This document shows, piece by piece, positions 31,828 to 43,000 of a DNA stretch of 64,000 nucleotides. Origin of the DNA: an uncultured Flavobacteriales bacterium (GTDB lineage: Bacteria > Bacteroidota > Bacteroidia > Flavobacteriales_G > Salibacteraceae). A program made the translations under genes and the position numbers. Where the stretch lies: the NCBI GenBank assembly GCA_943788775.1, contig CALSRO010000002.1, positions 1 to 64,000 on the forward strand, written 5' to 3'. Within the stretch, counting starts at the first letter, position 1, and the number at the start of each line of letters is the position of its first letter. The notes below the pieces were generated by a model. That model had not been told where the DNA came from, did not search any database, and saw nothing but the letters and a program-made list of their open reading frames with translations.

Positions 31828-32945
31828 TGGCGAAAAGAGATTATTACGAAGTGCTTGGTGTCGGCAAAAGTGCTGGCGCTGATGAAATAAAGAAGGCTTA
31901 CAGGAAGCTAGCAATCAAGTATCACCCAGATAAAAACCCTGGTGATGAAGCTGCTGAAGATAAGTTCAAGGAAGCGGCAGAAGCGTATGAGGTTTTAAGT
32001 AACCAAGAAAAGAAGGCTAAATACGATAGATTTGGTCATGCCGGCATGAGTGGTGCAGGAGGATTCAGCGGACAAGGAATGAATGTTGAAGACATCTTCG
32101 AGTCCTTTGGAGACATTTTCGGAGGTGCTTTTGGCGGATTTGGAGGACAAGGCGGTGGCGGACAAAGAGGTGCCTCTGTGCGCAGAGGTTCAAATCTTCG
32201 AGTCCGAGTCAAACTAACTTTGGAAGAAATTGCTTCTGGTGTAGAAAAGAAAATCAAGGTGAACAAGCTGGTCCAAGCTGAAGGTGTAGAGTACACGAAC
32301 TGTGGAACATGTGGTGGGTCAGGACGTGTAATGCGAGTGACTCAAACATTTCTGGGTCAAATGCAAACTGCCAGCGCATGTAGCACTTGTTCTGGAACTG
32401 GAAAAACAATTTCCAAATCGAAAGCAGGTGTAATGCCCGATGGTCTTGAACGGAAAGAAACCGTGCTGACAATTGACATACCCGCTGGTGTTGAAGAAGG
32501 CATGCAACTCAGTGTTAGAGGCAAAGGTAATGATGGCCCAATGGGAGGACCAGCAGGAGATCTTCTTGTACTGATAGAAGAGCTGCCACATGAACATTTT
32601 GCGCGAGATGGAGGCAATTTACATCACGATGTCCATTTAAACTTTGCAGATGCGGCACTTGGCGCCTCGGTTGAAGTTCCTACACTCACCGGTAAGGCAA
32701 AAATCAAAATCGCTCCTGGCACTCAATCAGGAAAAACGCTAAGACTCAAAAGCAAAGGAATCCCAGTATTAAACTCTTACGAAACAGGTGACATACTCAT
32801 CCACGTAAACATTTGGACTCCTCAATCTATCTCGCCTGAAGAAAAAGAAATATTAGAAAAGTTAAGGATCGCTCCTAATTTCCAACCTAATCCTAACGGC
32901 ACGGAAAAAAGCTTTTTTAATAGAATGAAAGAATTCTTCACTTAA
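31827..32945 (+). CDS. dnaJ: DnaJ cochaperone with a single zinc centre
   Basis: A 372-residue J protein that delivers clients to DnaK and stimulates its ATPase. The J domain holds HPD at 33-35; a Gly/Phe-rich linker (about 71-120) follows. The central zinc domain normally has four CxxCxGxG motifs forming zinc centre I (motifs 1 and 4) and centre II (motifs 2 and 3). Here only two exist, CGTCGGSG at 159-166 and CSTCSGTG at 185-192, matching motifs 2 and 3 by their flanks ([10 protein letters not shown] between them). Motifs 1 and 4 are gone, with no Cys left. The C-terminal client-binding domains look normal ([27 protein letters not shown]). Confidence 0.95.
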   Translation: MAKRDYYEVLGVGKSAGADEIKKAYRKLAIKYHPDKNPGDEAAEDKFKEAAEAYEVLSNQEKKAKYDRFGHAGMSGAGGFSGQGMNVEDIFESFGDIFGGAFGGFGGQGGGGQRGASVRRGSNLRVRVKLTLEEIASGVEKKIKVNKLVQAEGVEYTNCGTCGGSGRVMRVTQTFLGQMQTASACSTCSGTGKTISKSKAGVMPDGLERKETVLTIDIPAGVEEGMQLSVRGKGNDGPMGGPAGDLLVLIEELPHEHFARDGGNLHHDVHLNFADAALGASVEVPTLTGKAKIKIAPGTQSGKTLRLKSKGIPVLNSYETGDILIHVNIWTPQSISPEEKEILEKLRIAPNFQPNPNGTEKSFFNRMKEFFT

Positions 32946-32978
32946 CCATTTTATGGATATTGCATCTTTGAGCCAAAG

Positions 32979-33917
32979 ATGATTGAAACGAAAACTGAAC
33001 AGATAATATCAGTATCTAATGTTACAAAGCGTTTTGGCGCTCACATAGCCTTGGATAATGTTAGTCTTGAAATCCCGAAAGGCAAAATTTTTGGATTACT
33101 TGGCCCCAATGGAGCGGGAAAAACCACATTAATCCGAATGCTTACTGGCATTACTGCTCCAGATGAAGGGACAATTGAATTTCATTTAAAGCATAGCTCT
33201 AGTTCTATAGGTTACCTCCCCGAAGAAAGAGGTTTGTATCGGAAAATGAAGGTCTGGGAACAAGCGATATACTTAACTCGACTAAAAGGCCTTTCAGATT
33301 CAGAAGCTCGACACCATTTGCAAGTTTGGTTTTCAAAAATGAACATGAACGACTGGAAAAACAAGCCTGTCGAATCATTAAGCAAAGGGATGCAGCAGAG
33401 ACTTCAATTTGTAATCACTGTCGCATCTAACCCCGATATCCTAATTCTTGATGAACCATTTAGCGGGTTTGATCCAATTAACGCAGAACAATTAAAGAAT
33501 GAGATTTTAAAACTGCACTCGGAAGGAAAAACCATCATTCTTTCGACTCACAACATGTCAAGTGTGGAGGAACTATGTTCGATTGTTGGTCTAATAAACA
33601 AGGGGCAAGTAATCCTCAATGATAGTCTTGTCGAGATTAAGAATAAATTCAGAAAGAGCATTTTCGAAATTGTATTTGATGGAAGTCAAGTTGCTTTCGC
33701 AAATAGCATTGGCTTCCAATTTGAAATATTGAATATCAAAAACGACAATGGCTTTTTAATCGCAACCATTAAATCACACGACAAAGTGAGTCCGAATCAA
33801 TTACTTGCGGCATTATTACAAACGGTAAGTATTAAGTCATTCCGAGAGGTATTACCGAGTATGAACGACATATTCATTGACCTTGTTGGCCAACAAACTG
33901 AAAAAATTACCGAATGA
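32979..33917 (+). CDS. ABC transporter ATP-binding protein (NatA-like)
   Basis: A 312-residue ATPase. Walker A is LLGPNGAGKTTLI near residue 44, the signature is SLSKGMQQRLQF near 136, and Walker B is ILILDEPFSGFDPINAEQLK near 158. The C-terminal part after 220 matches DUF4162, typical of exporters paired with NatB-type permeases. It overlaps the permease gene by four bases (ATGA). Substrate unknown; related pairs in Bacteroidota are annotated as Na+ or drug exporters without proof. Confidence 0.92.
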   Translation: MIETKTEQIISVSNVTKRFGAHIALDNVSLEIPKGKIFGLLGPNGAGKTTLIRMLTGITAPDEGTIEFHLKHSSSSIGYLPEERGLYRKMKVWEQAIYLTRLKGLSDSEARHHLQVWFSKMNMNDWKNKPVESLSKGMQQRLQFVITVASNPDILILDEPFSGFDPINAEQLKNEILKLHSEGKTIILSTHNMSSVEELCSIVGLINKGQVILNDSLVEIKNKFRKSIFEIVFDGSQVAFANSIGFQFEILNIKNDNGFLIATIKSHDKVSPNQLLAALLQTVSIKSFREVLPSMNDIFIDLVGQQTEKITE

Positions 33918-35242
33918 GAAATATTCTATTAATCATTCGTAGAGAATATTTAAGCCGGGTACGGAAGCGTTCCTTCATTATTATGAGTTTGCTTGGACCA
34001 ATAATAATGGCTTGTGTTGGCATAGCATCTGTTTACCTTAGCATAGATGAAGCCGAAGACCAGCGAGTTTTGGTCGTAGATGAAAACTACCCCCTTTTTG
34101 CGACTATTGAAAGCTCCGAGCTAATTCAGTACGTTATAAGTGATGCTGATTTAGATGAGGCACTAGCCACATTCGAAACATCAGAATACACTGCCCTACT
34201 CCACATCAATAAAAACTATTACAAGACACATTCAGGTCAACTATACTTCAAGAAGCAGCCATCGTTCAGGGTTCAAAGAGCCATTGAACGAACCATCCAA
34301 TTGAAAGGAGAGGAATTTAAGCTAAGCGAGTTCAATATTTCTGAATCCGACTATCGGAGAATTAAGCAGCCTTTCGAAATGCAAGCTTTTCAATATGATT
34401 CTGTTTCCAAAACAGCAGAAGAAGCGGATATGCTTCCGGCAGTTGTTGGCATCGTTTTTTCTATTCTCATATACATGTTCATTTTCATGTATAGCGTGCA
34501 GGTCATGCGTGGAGTTATCGAAGAGAAGACAAGTCGAATAGTAGAGGTGATGATTTCTACCGTTAAGCCATTTCATTTAATGTTGGGTAAAATAGTGGGA
34601 ATTGCCGCGGTGGGGCTAACCCAGTTTATGATCTGGATAACGCTTTCCTTCACGCTACTTGGTATTGGACAATACGCGCTGCTCAGTCAATATGATAGTG
34701 CAAGTGTGTTTGAAAATGCTACAATGACGGATCAAATGCAGAAGGATATGAGCGAAGAAATGCAGGATAAAACCATTAAGTATAGCAGCGAAGACAACAT
34801 ATTGGCTAGTATTTCAAAGGTTAATTTCCCACTAATGATAGGGCTTTTCCTTTTCTACTTTTTAGGCGGATATCTTCTTTACAGCGCCATGATGGCTGCT
34901 GTTGGATCTGCAGTGGACAACGATACGGACACGCAGCAATTTATCGTGCCCATAACTTTTCCTCTAATATTAGGATACATCGCGAGTTTTATTCTGTTCT
35001 CAAACCCAAATAGCCCTATTGGATTCTGGCTTTCCATCATTCCTTTTACCTCTCCTATAGTCATGCTAGTTAGGATACCATTTAACAATGTCGAGATCTG
35101 GGAACTAGCGCTTTCGATGTCGCTTCTTGTAATCGCATTTATAGGAATGGTGTGGCTCGCAGCAAAAGTGTATAGAACAGGTATCTTGATGTACGGAAAG
35201 AAGCCTACCCTTCGTGAAATGATTAAATGGATAAAATATTAG
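33914..35242 (+). CDS. ABC-2 type permease (NatB-like)
   Basis: A 442-residue membrane protein, partner of the ATPase just upstream. It has one N-terminal helix after RREYLSRVRKRSFIIMS, a periplasmic domain of about 150 residues, then five or six helices from about 180 (VVGIVFSILIYMFIFMYSVQ). The conserved cytoplasmic EEKTSRIVEVMISTVKPFHL motif near 213 is the coupling region of ABC-2 permeases. The end is basic (GKKPTLREMIKWIKY). The response-regulator gene follows four bases later and may belong to the same transcript. Confidence 0.9.
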   Translation: MRNILLIIRREYLSRVRKRSFIIMSLLGPIIMACVGIASVYLSIDEAEDQRVLVVDENYPLFATIESSELIQYVISDADLDEALATFETSEYTALLHINKNYYKTHSGQLYFKKQPSFRVQRAIERTIQLKGEEFKLSEFNISESDYRRIKQPFEMQAFQYDSVSKTAEEADMLPAVVGIVFSILIYMFIFMYSVQVMRGVIEEKTSRIVEVMISTVKPFHLMLGKIVGIAAVGLTQFMIWITLSFTLLGIGQYALLSQYDSASVFENATMTDQMQKDMSEEMQDKTIKYSSEDNILASISKVNFPLMIGLFLFYFLGGYLLYSAMMAAVGSAVDNDTDTQQFIVPITFPLILGYIASFILFSNPNSPIGFWLSIIPFTSPIVMLVRIPFNNVEIWELALSMSLLVIAFIGMVWLAAKVYRTGILMYGKKPTLREMIKWIKY

Positions 35243-35246
35243 CCCC

Positions 35247-36404
35247 ATGCCGAGTATCTTAATAATTGACGATGAGCGTCCGATTCGATCAACACTGCGT
35301 GACATACTTGAATACGAGAAAATCAAAGTATCCGAAGCCGAGGACGGTATTAAGGGATTGGCGTTGATAAAGGAAAATGACTATGATGCAATTTTATGCG
35401 ATATTAAAATGCCAGGAATAGATGGGATTGAAGTTTTAGAACAAATCCAAGACATCAAACCAGATATCCCGGTTATCATGATTTCAGGTCATGGGAATAT
35501 TGAAACTGCGGTGGAATCCTTGAAAAAAGGGGCTTATGATTACATCAGCAAGCCACCCGACTTAAATCGGTTGTTGGTTACTGTCAGAAATGCCTTGGAT
35601 CGAAAAACCTTGGTGACTGAAACAAGAACCCTCAAAAGGAAAGTGTCAGAAAAGTCTGCATCTCCAATCATCGGTGCTTCTAAAGCAATCAAAGAGGTGA
35701 AGGAAATGATCGAAAAAGTTGGCCCAACTGATGCGAGAGTGCTTATTACAGGTCCAAATGGAACTGGAAAAGAACTAGTTGCTCAACAGCTTCACCAAAA
35801 AAGCAATCGAAAGAAAGCGCCCTTCGTTGAAGTAAACTGTGCGGCAATTCCGTCAGAATTAATTGAGAGTGAACTTTTTGGACATGAAAAGGGCGCTTTT
35901 ACCTCTGCAATCAAACAGCGCATTGGAAAATTTGAATTGGCTTCAGGTGGAACTTTGTTCTTAGATGAAATTGGAGATATGAGTTTAAGCGCTCAAGCTA
36001 AGGTATTGAGGGCTTTGCAGGAAAATCGTATCACAAGGGTTGGTGCAGAAAAAGAAATATCTGTTTCTCCGAGAATTATTGCCGCAACGAATAAAAACTT
36101 AAAGGAAGAAATTGCAGGAGGACGATTCCGTGAAGATCTATATCATAGATTATCTGTAATACTCATAGGAGTTCCATCATTAAATGACCGAAAAGATGAT
36201 ATTCCGCTCCTAGCAAATCACTTTCTCACCTTGATATCTCAGGAAACTGGCTCTGCACCTTCAAAAATTGAGGAAGACGCAATTGATGCACTTAAAAAAG
36301 TAGACTGGACGGGTAATATTCGACAATTGAGAAATACGATAGAGCGATTAATCATTATGACCGACCAAACCATTAAAAAAGACGATGTGGTTAAATTCGC
36401 TTAG
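35247..36404 (+). CDS. Sigma54-type response regulator lacking a DNA-binding domain
   Basis: A 385-residue two-component regulator. The receiver domain has the acidic pair IDDERP, the phosphorylation site Asp52 in LCDIKMPG, and ISGHGN and ISKPPD loops. A sigma54 AAA+ domain follows: Walker A GPNGTGKE (169-176), Walker [11 protein letters not shown], and LYHRLSV. The loop that contacts sigma54 reads GAFTSA (216-221) instead of the usual GAFTGA. The protein ends right after the AAA+ lid ([13 protein letters not shown]) with no Fis-type helix-turn-helix, so it should not bind an enhancer by itself. No histidine kinase is adjacent. This short form seems recurrent in Bacteroidota (from memory). 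Confidence 0.9.
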   Translation: MPSILIIDDERPIRSTLRDILEYEKIKVSEAEDGIKGLALIKENDYDAILCDIKMPGIDGIEVLEQIQDIKPDIPVIMISGHGNIETAVESLKKGAYDYISKPPDLNRLLVTVRNALDRKTLVTETRTLKRKVSEKSASPIIGASKAIKEVKEMIEKVGPTDARVLITGPNGTGKELVAQQLHQKSNRKKAPFVEVNCAAIPSELIESELFGHEKGAFTSAIKQRIGKFELASGGTLFLDEIGDMSLSAQAKVLRALQENRITRVGAEKEISVSPRIIAATNKNLKEEIAGGRFREDLYHRLSVILIGVPSLNDRKDDIPLLANHFLTLISQETGSAPSKIEEDAIDALKKVDWTGNIRQLRNTIERLIIMTDQTIKKDDVVKFA

Positions 36405-36482
36405 AATTTTAGGTATTCAAAGTTGCCATGATTTTTATTTTGAATAATTCCTAGCTCCTCCATATAGAGTATCGTTTTCACG

Positions 36483-36490
36483 TAGTTTTG
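36483..36490 (+). promoter_or_regulatory. Putative -7 box of beta-helix gene 1
   Basis: TAGTTTTG matches the Bacteroidota -7 pattern and lies 22 bases before the ATG at 36513. No TTG stands at the ideal -33 distance, so this is tentative. Confidence 0.3.
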
Positions 36491-36512
36491 ATTCTAATTT
36501 AAATCAAAATAT

Positions 36513-39500
36513 ATGAAAAATTTATACCTTTTTATGGCCAGCTTCATTGCAATTGGTCTAAGCACTGTGGGTTACGGTCAATATTGTACTCCACAATACA
36601 GCTATGGGTGTGGAGTTGGTGATCAAATTCAAAACTTCAGCACAACTGGCGGTTCTACAAATATTACAAATAACAATAGTGGATGTACCTCTGGTAACTG
36701 GGCTCAAAATTTATCCATGGTTCATACGGTTGAATCAGGTGGAACTGTGAATTTCACTGTCCAAGCTGGCTCAGCGTATTCGCAAGGACACAGAATATGG
36801 GTGGATTGGAATCAAGATCAAGATTTCCTAGACGCGGGAGAGGATGTTTGGAATAGTGGTTCTTATAGCACGGCTGCGTATACTGGTTCTTTTACAGTTC
36901 CTGCAACGGCTCTTCCAGGTTCTACAAGAATGCGAGTACGGTGCCAGTATGTGGCCGTCCCAAGTCATCCATGTAACTCTACAACATACGGAGAAGCAGA
37001 GGATTACACTTTAACCATATTACCTCCAGTAGCCAATGATGCTGGTGTGGCACAAATTATAAGTCCAATGGTACCAACGTGCGATTTGGATTCTGTTGAT
37101 ATTACAATCGCAGTTCAAAACTTAGGTTCTGATACGCTTCAAAATTGCTCAATTTATTATCAGATTAATACATCAACACCAGTTGCAATGTATTATTCAG
37201 GTTCTGTCGCTCCACAAGGTGGTCTTGACACTGTCACCATAGGTAACGTCTCATTTTCAAACGGGGATGACCTCACGATATGGACAGAGTTACCAAACGG
37301 TGTAACGGACAGCCTACCTTCTAATGACGAACAGTCGATGGTTACTTCAACTGGACTTGCTGGTACTTATTCAATTCCAGGTGATTATGCAACCATCAAC
37401 GAGGCGGCAGATGATCTTCACACATTTGGTGTTTGTGCTGATGTTGTTTTCAACTTGGCTACTGGAACTTATACTGAACAAGTTTCTTTCAATGATATTC
37501 TTGGCACGAGCGACAGTGCTACGGTAACTTTCCAAAGTGCCTCTGGAAACAGAAATGACGTATTGATTCAGTATGATGCTTCAACCTTAGCTGACAATTA
37601 TGTAGTGCAGTTTGATGGTGGTGATTGGATCACATTCAAAGACCTAAGAATGAAGTCATTGGAACAGTATACTTATGGATGCGTACTGAACGTAAAGGGT
37701 GGCTCCAACAATATCAACATCGAAAATTGCTGGTTAAAAGGTAATTCTTACCAAACCACTACTTACTATGATGCCAACATTCTTTGGGAAGGATCCAGTG
37801 ATGGCTTTTCATTGACTAACAGCTTGGTTGAGAATGGAGCAATGTCAATGTATATGATCAATGGAAGTACTACTAGTCCTAGTGAAGACATGACTATTCA
37901 AGGCAATATGATCAAGAATGCGCTTTACTATCAGATGTACATGTACGCTATTGATGGCTTCATACTTGATGATAATACTATTACCAATGATTCAGCTCTT
38001 TATGGAGGAAGCTATGGTTACTACCAACTGTATATGTATAGTGTGAATAATTTCGATATTACTAAGAACTATATCAACCATACTGTTGGTCAAGCTTACT
38101 ATTATCCAATCTATTTCGATAATTGTGTTGGTCGCAATAACCCACGAAGTCAAGTATCAAACAACTGTTTCTTTAGTGCCACTCCAGGTGCCACTAGTTA
38201 CAACTACTACACAGTGTATTGCTACAACAGTGGAATAATGGATTTCCACAACAACTCTGTAACCAAAAGAGGTGGATATGCTAACAACGGGGCGATGTAT
38301 ATCTATAATGGAGGTTTAATCTCATTGAAAAACAACTCCTTCGCAAACATGACATCAGGATATGCACTTCAAGTTAATGGTGGTTTTGCGGTATCGGAAA
38401 GTGAGAACAATAACTTTTATACTACTTCTGGGTCATTGATATATTATGGAACTTCCCAGTATAGCTCGTTAGTAGACTATCAAAATGCAACAGGAAATGA
38501 CATGAATTCTGTTCAGACTAATCCTAACTGGCAAACAGATGTAACATGTATTACGTGCAACGACACGTTGAGCGATGCTGGTTTACCACTGGCTAATGTC
38601 ACTACTGACATCGCTGGCAACACACGTAGCTTATCTACGCCAGATATTGGAGCTACCGAGTTTGTGAATGCAAATAGCTTCTCATTAGGTGGTGATGATA
38701 CTATATGTGGAAGCCAAACAGTAGTTGAAGCTGGGCCAGCTCAATCTGTTACATGGAACGTCAATAACCAAACATCAACTCAGAGTTCTGTTACTCTTAC
38801 AGCAAACAACGAGCCCGTAAACTTCAACATTTCGGTTAGTATCACTACAGAATATTGTGGTAATGCATCTGACAATGCTGTTATTCGTTTAATACCAAAT
38901 GCAACTCTTGACTCAGCAACACATATCTGTGCTGATGAAAGTGTTACTCTTTCTCCTGGTGGTGGATCAGGTGCCACTTACATGTGGAGTACTGGAGCTA
39001 CTACATCTACTGTTGATGCAGACGAAGCTGGAACATACTCCGTAACGAAAATGGAAGAAGGTTGTGAAAGTGAAGCTACAGTTGTTGTAACTCAATCTAC
39101 TGCCGTAGATATTGCAGATATTGAGGGTTGTGAAGATGACGCTCCTATTTCTGTAGATGCGACAATACCTGGTGGAAGTTCATACGCTTGGACTGGTGGT
39201 TCATCTACGAGCACAGCTGCTAATGAATTTGCTACATCAGGATCTTACAGTGTAACCGCTACGGATGTTTTCGGTTGTGTTTCATCTTCAGATTTTGACT
39301 TGTTAGTTCTTGGCGCCCCACAAGCTGCCATAAGTTATACTGGCTCTGCTGGAACAGCGTTTTTATTCAGTAGTACAGGTTCTACCAACACAAGTCCTAA
39401 CACCACTTACTTATGGACATTCAATGGAATAGACACTTCAAGCGCTGCTAACCCAACGTATGTGTTCCCTTGGAACGGTGCTCCAACTACTTACCCAGTA

Positions 39501-39830
39501 AGTTTGGTCATCGACAACGGTTGTGGTCAAGACCCAGCTGAGATTTCTATCACTGTTGATCCATTGTCTATCAATGATATCAACGCGGTTGATTTCGCAG
39601 TCTATCCTAACCCAGCTACTAGCTTTGTGAATATCACTCTTGGAAGTGAAGTTTCAGAATCTGGATTAGTAGAGATCATGGATGTAACTGGTAGAGTTTT
39701 GAACTCGCAGATCATAGCTGCTGGACAAGCAATCGCAACTATCGATATCTCTGACCTTGCTAGTGGTTCTTACCTAGTAAAAGTTAGCGCTGACGATAAT
39801 GTCTCTGTTTCTTCCATTGTGAAGCAATAA
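36513..39830 (+). CDS. Secreted GEVED / beta-helix protein with T9SS sorting tail, copy 1
   Basis: A 1105-residue exported protein, first of four tandem paralogues. Order of parts: signal peptide (1-22, cut before QYCTP); GEVED-type domain to about 170 (RIWVDWNQDQDFLDAGEDV and YGEAEDYTLTIL); CARDB-like domain 175-280 (NLGSDTLQNCSIYYQINTST); right-handed beta-helix about 285-720, rich in Tyr and Asn (YYQMYMYAIDGFILDDNTIT); Ig/PKD-like domains about 725-1015; T9SS type A tail about 1018-1105 with VYPNPATSFVNITL and GSYLVKVSADDN. I infer a surface or released adhesin or glycan-binding protein. Parts are DNA-identical to copy 2. Confidence 0.9.
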   Translation: MKNLYLFMASFIAIGLSTVGYGQYCTPQYSYGCGVGDQIQNFSTTGGSTNITNNNSGCTSGNWAQNLSMVHTVESGGTVNFTVQAGSAYSQGHRIWVDWNQDQDFLDAGEDVWNSGSYSTAAYTGSFTVPATALPGSTRMRVRCQYVAVPSHPCNSTTYGEAEDYTLTILPPVANDAGVAQIISPMVPTCDLDSVDITIAVQNLGSDTLQNCSIYYQINTSTPVAMYYSGSVAPQGGLDTVTIGNVSFSNGDDLTIWTELPNGVTDSLPSNDEQSMVTSTGLAGTYSIPGDYATINEAADDLHTFGVCADVVFNLATGTYTEQVSFNDILGTSDSATVTFQSASGNRNDVLIQYDASTLADNYVVQFDGGDWITFKDLRMKSLEQYTYGCVLNVKGGSNNINIENCWLKGNSYQTTTYYDANILWEGSSDGFSLTNSLVENGAMSMYMINGSTTSPSEDMTIQGNMIKNALYYQMYMYAIDGFILDDNTITNDSALYGGSYGYYQLYMYSVNNFDITKNYINHTVGQAYYYPIYFDNCVGRNNPRSQVSNNCFFSATPGATSYNYYTVYCYNSGIMDFHNNSVTKRGGYANNGAMYIYNGGLISLKNNSFANMTSGYALQVNGGFAVSESENNNFYTTSGSLIYYGTSQYSSLVDYQNATGNDMNSVQTNPNWQTDVTCITCNDTLSDAGLPLANVTTDIAGNTRSLSTPDIGATEFVNANSFSLGGDDTICGSQTVVEAGPAQSVTWNVNNQTSTQSSVTLTANNEPVNFNISVSITTEYCGNASDNAVIRLIPNATLDSATHICADESVTLSPGGGSGATYMWSTGATTSTVDADEAGTYSVTKMEEGCESEATVVVTQSTAVDIADIEGCEDDAPISVDATIPGGSSYAWTGGSSTSTAANEFATSGSYSVTATDVFGCVSSSDFDLLVLGAPQAAISYTGSAGTAFLFSSTGSTNTSPNTTYLWTFNGIDTSSAANPTYVFPWNGAPTTYPVSLVIDNGCGQDPAEISITVDPLSINDINAVDFAVYPNPATSFVNITLGSEVSESGLVEIMDVTGRVLNSQIIAAGQAIATIDISDLASGSYLVKVSADDNVSVSSIVKQ
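37941..38056 (+). repeat. 116-bp identical block shared by copies 1 and 2 (first instance)
   Basis: Encodes the Tyr-rich helix turns around MYAIDGFILDDNTITNDSAL. It is base-for-base identical to 41531-41646 in copy 2, including every third codon position, while the flanks differ at many synonymous sites. This indicates recent gene conversion. Confidence 0.9.
39261..39583 (+). repeat. 323-bp identical block, copies 1 and 2 (first instance)
   Basis: Part of the Ig/PKD-like region before the sorting tail. Identical to 42848-43170. A further roughly 100 bases upstream (from 39159) differ by only two bases. A diverged gap of about 50 bases separates it from the next identical block. Confidence 0.9.
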
Positions 39831-39879
39831 GCAGTCAATCTATCAATTCGAAAAGGCGTCCCGAGGGACGCCTTTTTTT
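39633..39879 (+). repeat. 247-bp identical block across sorting tail, stop codon and terminator (first instance)
   Basis: Identical to 43220-43466 of copy 2. It spans the end of the T9SS tail, the TAA stop, the short 3' untranslated stretch and the terminator hairpin, so identity does not follow coding constraint. Confidence 0.9.
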
Positions 39880-39881
39880 TT
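39851..39881 (+). terminator. Terminator of copy 1
   Basis: Hairpin with arms AAAAGGCGTCCC and GGGACGCCTTTT and a two-base loop, followed by more T. The region from here to 40000 holds only the putative copy 2 promoter. Confidence 0.92.
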
Positions 39882-39962
39882 ATTCAAATTATCGCCATCT
39901 AAAACCAGATAGATCAAATGCATTTTTTGTTCGACCAATGTTTCATTCTGATATTTAAATGA

Positions 39963-39970
39963 TAAATTTG
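39963..39970 (+). promoter_or_regulatory. Putative -7 box of beta-helix gene 2
   Basis: TAAATTTG matches TAnnTTTG and lies 30 bases before the ATG at 40001. The -33 element is not clear. Confidence 0.35.
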
Positions 39971-40000
39971 ACTCTTACGTTCAAATATTAAATCATCAAT

Positions 40001-43000
40001 ATGAAAAAAACTAATTATATTTTAACAATGCTACTCGTGACATGTGTTTCGTTTGCTTCGCTTGGTCAAGTTTTAGTCACGGTTGGCACCGGCACTTCCG
40101 CAACTGGAAGTTACAACCCAGGGCCAACTCCTTATGGAACATACTATCACGATGATAGAACTCATATCCTTTATACGGCTGCTGAAATAACTGCAGCTGG
40201 AGGTTTTGGCGGATCAATCTTGAGCTTGGCCTTTAATGTCGCGGCCGTTGGAGGGCAAAACATGAATGGATTCAATGTATCCATTGGTACTACAACCGCT
40301 ACCACATTAAGTGGTATGGTGAGTGGGCTTACTAATGTCTATACGGCTAGCAGTCAAGGAACCTCAACAGGTTGGAATACTTACACATTCAACTCACCAT
40401 TTGTTTGGAACGGAACTGACAACATCGTTGTTGGAGTTTGTTTTGATAATACTAGCTATACAAGTGATCATTCCGTATACTATTCCACAACAAGTGGAAA
40501 TATGGTGTACAGTAGATATGCTGATTCTTGGGCTGGAGCAGGTTGTTCAATGTCTACATCTGGCGGACTATATAATGGAACCAATCGTCCAAACATTCGA
40601 TTTTCATTTGCACCACCCGCTGCCAATGATGCTGGAGTCGCTTCGATTTTATCACCAATAATTCCAACTTGTGATTTAGATAGTTTAGATATTGAAGTCG
40701 TTATTAACAACTTAGGTTCTGATACGCTTCAAAATTGTTCTATCTATTATCAAATCAACACTTCCACTCCTGTTGCCATGTACTACACAGGTTCGGTTCC
40801 TCCACTAGGTGGTACAGATACCCTAGTTATAGGTAATGCTTCCTTTTCAAATGGTGACGATTTGACTGTTTGGACTGAACTTCCAAATGGCATACAAGAT
40901 AGTATTGCTTCTAATGACGAGCAGTCGATGGTTACTTCAATTGGTCTTTCAGGGAATTACTCTATACCCGGTGACTACGCCACAATAAACGATGCGGCAA
41001 ATGATCTACACACTTTTGGTGTTTGTGGTCATGTTGTTTTCAGTCTTGCCACGGGTACTTATAATGAACAAGTGAGCTTCAACGACATTTTAGGCACCGA
41101 TGAAGATAATACTGTCACATTCCAAAGTGCATCTGGTAACAGAAATGATGTGTTGATTCAATACGATGCTTCAAATACAACAGACAATTATGTTGTTCAA
41201 TTTGATGGAGGTGACTGGATCACATTTCAAGATTTACGAATGAAAGCCTTAGAGCAATATTCATATGGAACCGTGCTTAGTGTCAAGTCTGGTTCGAACA
41301 ACAATACAATCGACAATTGCTGGTTAAAGGGAAATTCTTACCAAACCACATCTAACTATGATGCGAATATCCGTTGGGAAGGTTCAAGTGATGGATTTAC
41401 TTTAACAAATAGCTTAGTTGAGAATGGTGCTCAATCTATGTACATGGTAAGCGGAAATACTGCAGACCCATCTGAAGATATGGTCATTCAAGGAAACATG
41501 ATCAAAAATGCTCTATACTATCAAATGTATATGTACGCTATTGATGGCTTCATACTTGATGATAATACTATTACCAATGATTCAGCTCTTTATGGAGGAA
41601 GCTATGGTTACTACCAACTGTATATGTATAGTGTGAATAATTTCGACATCACCAAGAATTATATTGGTCATGATGTTGGACAATCATACTACTACCCAAT
41701 TTACATGAATGCCTGTATCGGTCGTAATAACCCGAGAAGTCAGTTCAGTAACAACTGTATCTTTCAAGGCACACCCGGTGCTACATCTTATGGATATTAT
41801 TCTATGTATGCTCCTGGAACTGGAATCATGGATTTCCATAACAACTCAATTACAAGAAGAGGTGGATATGGAAACTACCCAACCCTATATATTGCTAATG
41901 GTGGACTTATATCTATGAAGAACAATTCAATTGCGAATCTAGCTTCGGGCTACGCAATGCAAATTGCCGGTGGATTCTCCATCTCTGAAAGTGATTACAA
42001 CAACATCTACACTGCATCTGGTTCACCTGTTTATTTTGGTACTTCTCAGTATTCTACTTTAGAAGCATATCAAGCAGCTACAGGAAATGACATGAATTCA
42101 GTTCAGACTGATCCTAACTTCCAGACTTCACTCACTTGTATCACTTGTAATGACACATTAAGCGATGCTGGTAGCCCTTCAAGCGCTGCTGATGACATAA
42201 TGGGTTATACCAGAAGTTTATCAACTCCTGATATTGGAGCTACCGAATTCGTGAATGCGAACAGCTTCACATTGGGTGGCGATGACACCATTTGTGGAAG
42301 TCAGGTTGTAATCGAAGCTGGCCCTGCTCAGTCTGTTACTTGGAACGTGAACAACCAAACTTCAACTCAAAGTTCTGTAACTCTTACAGCAAACAATGAG
42401 CCTATCAATTTTAACGTTTCAGTAAACATCTCTACAGAGTACTGTGGTAATGCTTCAGATAACGTTGTTATTCGATTAATTCCAGATGCTTCTCTTGATT
42501 CAGCTACTCACATCTGTGCTGATGAGAGTGTTACTCTAACCCCAGGTGGTGGATCAAATGCAACTTACATGTGGAATACAGGTGCTACAACTTCTACGGT
42601 TGATGCAGATGCTGCAGGAACCTATTCTGTCACCAAGATGGAAGAGGGTTGTGAGAGTGAAGCTACGGCTGTCGTAACTCAATCTACTGCTGTTGATATC
42701 GCAAACATTGAAGGTTGTGAAGACGATGCTCCAATTTCAGTGGACGCGACAATACCTGGTGGAAGTTCATACGCTTGGACTGGTGGTTCATCTACGAGCA
42801 CAGCTGCTAATGAATTTGCTACATCAGGATCTTACAGTGTGACCGCAACGGATGTTTTCGGTTGTGTTTCATCTTCAGATTTTGACTTGTTAGTTCTTGG
42901 CGCCCCACAAGCTGCCATAAGTTATACTGGCTCTGCTGGAACAGCGTTTTTATTCAGTAGTACAGGTTCTACCAACACAAGTCCTAACACCACTTACTTA

